Of a stretch of DNA of 6,838 nt, positions 5,787 to 6,838 are shown piece after piece. The stretch is from the NCBI GenBank assembly GCA_937941555.1, contig CALDHJ010000494.1, positions 1 to 6,838 on the forward strand, in the 5' to 3' direction. The notes under the pieces are model-generated. The model worked only from the letters and a program-made list of their open reading frames with translations. It was not told the DNA's origin and searched no databases. The stretch comes from an uncultured Granulosicoccaceae bacterium (lineage in GTDB: Bacteria; Pseudomonadota; Gammaproteobacteria; CALCKW01). Positions within the stretch are counted from its first letter, which is position 1, and each line of letters opens with the position of its first letter. The translations under genes were made by a program, and so were the position numbers.

Positions 5787-6838
5787 ATGACGCAACACGC
5801 TGATCCCGCAAACCAGCACCCAGATGGCCAATCACATCGATCAGTCGGATCGGCCACACGCGTTTGCGTCACGGCAGGCGTGCTGCTGGCGCTTGCTGCG
5901 TGTGCGGAGCAGAACGTCGAGGGCAACGCGGCAGAAACCGGCACTACCGTCACGTTGTCCGGTCTCGACAACGCACTGCACACGCTGATCAGCGAGCGGC
6001 AGCTCGACGGCGATCCAACCGCCGGGCGCGCGCTGCCGAGCATCACCGACCCCCTGCCGCAACTGGGAAAGGACCTCTTCTTCAGCAAGGCCCTTGGCGG
6101 CGGCTTCGATGCCGCCTGTGTCTCCTGCCACCACCCGGCGCTCGGCGGGGCAGACAATTTGTCCCTGTCAGTGGGCGTGGGTGCGATCAACCCCGACTTG
6201 CTCGGGCTCGGCCGCGAGCACAGTGACGGGCTGCCGCTCGTGCCGCGCAACGCGCCAACGGTCTTCAACCTCGGCCTGTGGGACACCAGCCTGTTCTGGG
6301 ATTCACGTGTCGAGAGCCTCGCCAAGACCGCCGGCACCAACGGCGCCGACGCCGGCATTCGCACGCCGGACACCCTGCTTGGCACCGCCGACCCCGACGC
6401 AGGCCCCAACCTCGCCACCGCACTCGCCCACTTTCCCGTCACCAGCGACGTCGAGATGCGCACTGACGCCTTCGAGCCCGGCGCCGGCAACGAAGCCGTG
6501 CGCGACCACCTTGCCGCCCGTCTCGGCAATTACGGTGTTGGCGCAGGCGAGCTGGCCACCAACACCTGGCTGCCGGCCTTCCGCGCCGCCTTCAACAGCA
6601 CGGCGAGTGCCGAAAACCTCATCACCTTCGACAACATCGCGCTGGCGCTCGGGGAATACCAACGCTCGATGGTCTTTGTCGACACCCCCTGGAACCGCTA
6701 CCTCAACGGCGACACCACAGCGATGACAGATACCGAAAAAGCCGGCGCGCTGCTCTTCTTCGACACCGGCGGCCGCAACGGCGCCAACTGCGTCGATTGC
6801 CACAGCGGCGCGCTGTTCAGCGACGGCACACACGAGAC
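5787..6838 (+). CDS. Diheme cytochrome c peroxidase / MauG-family lipoprotein, copy B, 3' end beyond the window
   Basis: The frame is open from ATG 5787 to the right edge (350 codons). It begins with a longer signal region than copy A, ending in lipobox L36-A-A-C39, so a lipid-anchored periplasmic protein is expected. Heme motifs are C111VSCH115 (then His116) and C335VDCH339, 224 residues apart exactly as in copy A. Trp171 of FWD and Glu223 of EM are conserved, while the CcpA His71 position is Val131, again as in MauG. The two copies agree at roughly three residues in four by eye through the heme core, including the enlarged segment GIRTPDTLLGTADP, but differ in the signal peptide and linker. 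The part that would show the Tyr/Met ligand and the C-terminal cysteines lies outside the window. No upstream in-frame ATG exists; the ribosome site (CAGG near 5773, 11 nt away) is weak. It is divergent from the kinase. Confidence 0.93.
   Translation, partial: MTQHADPANQHPDGQSHRSVGSATRVCVTAGVLLALAACAEQNVEGNAAETGTTVTLSGLDNALHTLISERQLDGDPTAGRALPSITDPLPQLGKDLFFSKALGGGFDAACVSCHHPALGGADNLSLSVGVGAINPDLLGLGREHSDGLPLVPRNAPTVFNLGLWDTSLFWDSRVESLAKTAGTNGADAGIRTPDTLLGTADPDAGPNLATALAHFPVTSDVEMRTDAFEPGAGNEAVRDHLAARLGNYGVGAGELATNTWLPAFRAAFNSTASAENLITFDNIALALGEYQRSMVFVDTPWNRYLNGDTTAMTDTEKAGALLFFDTGGRNGANCVDCHSGALFSDGTHE

Noticed and set aside
5597..6529. Extension of the kinase frame upstream by 311 codons, antisense to peroxidase copy B
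   Set aside because: The added sequence is Ser/Pro/Arg-rich, overlaps a clear peroxidase on the other strand, and kinase-like sequence starts only near 5596.
997..6838. A composite transposon or mobile island bounded by the two peroxidase copies
   Set aside because: No transposase, terminal inverted repeats or target duplications are visible, and the copies are diverged and have unrelated flanks.

Overview
The window is GC-rich and densely coded, with strong G/C at third codon positions. It carries two diheme cytochrome c peroxidase-type lipoproteins with bacterial lipoboxes and a GlxI-type glyoxalase close to the E. coli enzyme. This points to a Gram-negative proteobacterium, most likely a gammaproteobacterium. 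The sequence does not let me name a genus.

Layout, left to right. (1) complement(<1..656) is an RraA-family aldolase-like protein cut by the left edge. (2) 657-996 is a divergent intergenic region with a perfect 10-bp direct repeat. (3) 997-2550 (+) is a complete diheme peroxidase/MauG-family lipoprotein, here called copy A. (4) 2714-3679 (+) is an AEC-family permease. (5) 3819-4048 (+) is a small unrecognised coding-like region split by a frame change at a run of seven A. (6) 4140-4580 (+) is glyoxalase I. (7) complement(4589..5596) is an APH/CHK-like small-molecule kinase, convergent with the glyoxalase and 8 bp from it. (8) 5597-5786 is a second divergent intergenic region. (9) 5787->6838 (+) is a second diheme peroxidase lipoprotein, copy B, cut by the right edge.

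The main theme is the peroxidase pair. The two copies match at roughly three residues in four by eye and have identical spacing between their heme motifs. Both keep the Trp and Glu that matter in the CcpA/MauG active site. Both lack the His that acts as removable distal ligand in classical CcpA, and both carry an enlarged inter-motif segment. Copy A also has Tyr where classical enzymes have the Met ligand of the second heme. They therefore look MauG-like: always-open peroxidases or protein-oxidising enzymes, anchored by lipid in the periplasm. The genes between them (permease, glyoxalase, kinase) are ordinary metabolic or detoxification genes without a clear link to the peroxidases, and no operon is evident. 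I see no CRISPR array, RNA gene, insertion sequence or recognisable new defence system. The best leads are the peroxidase pair and the A7 frame change.
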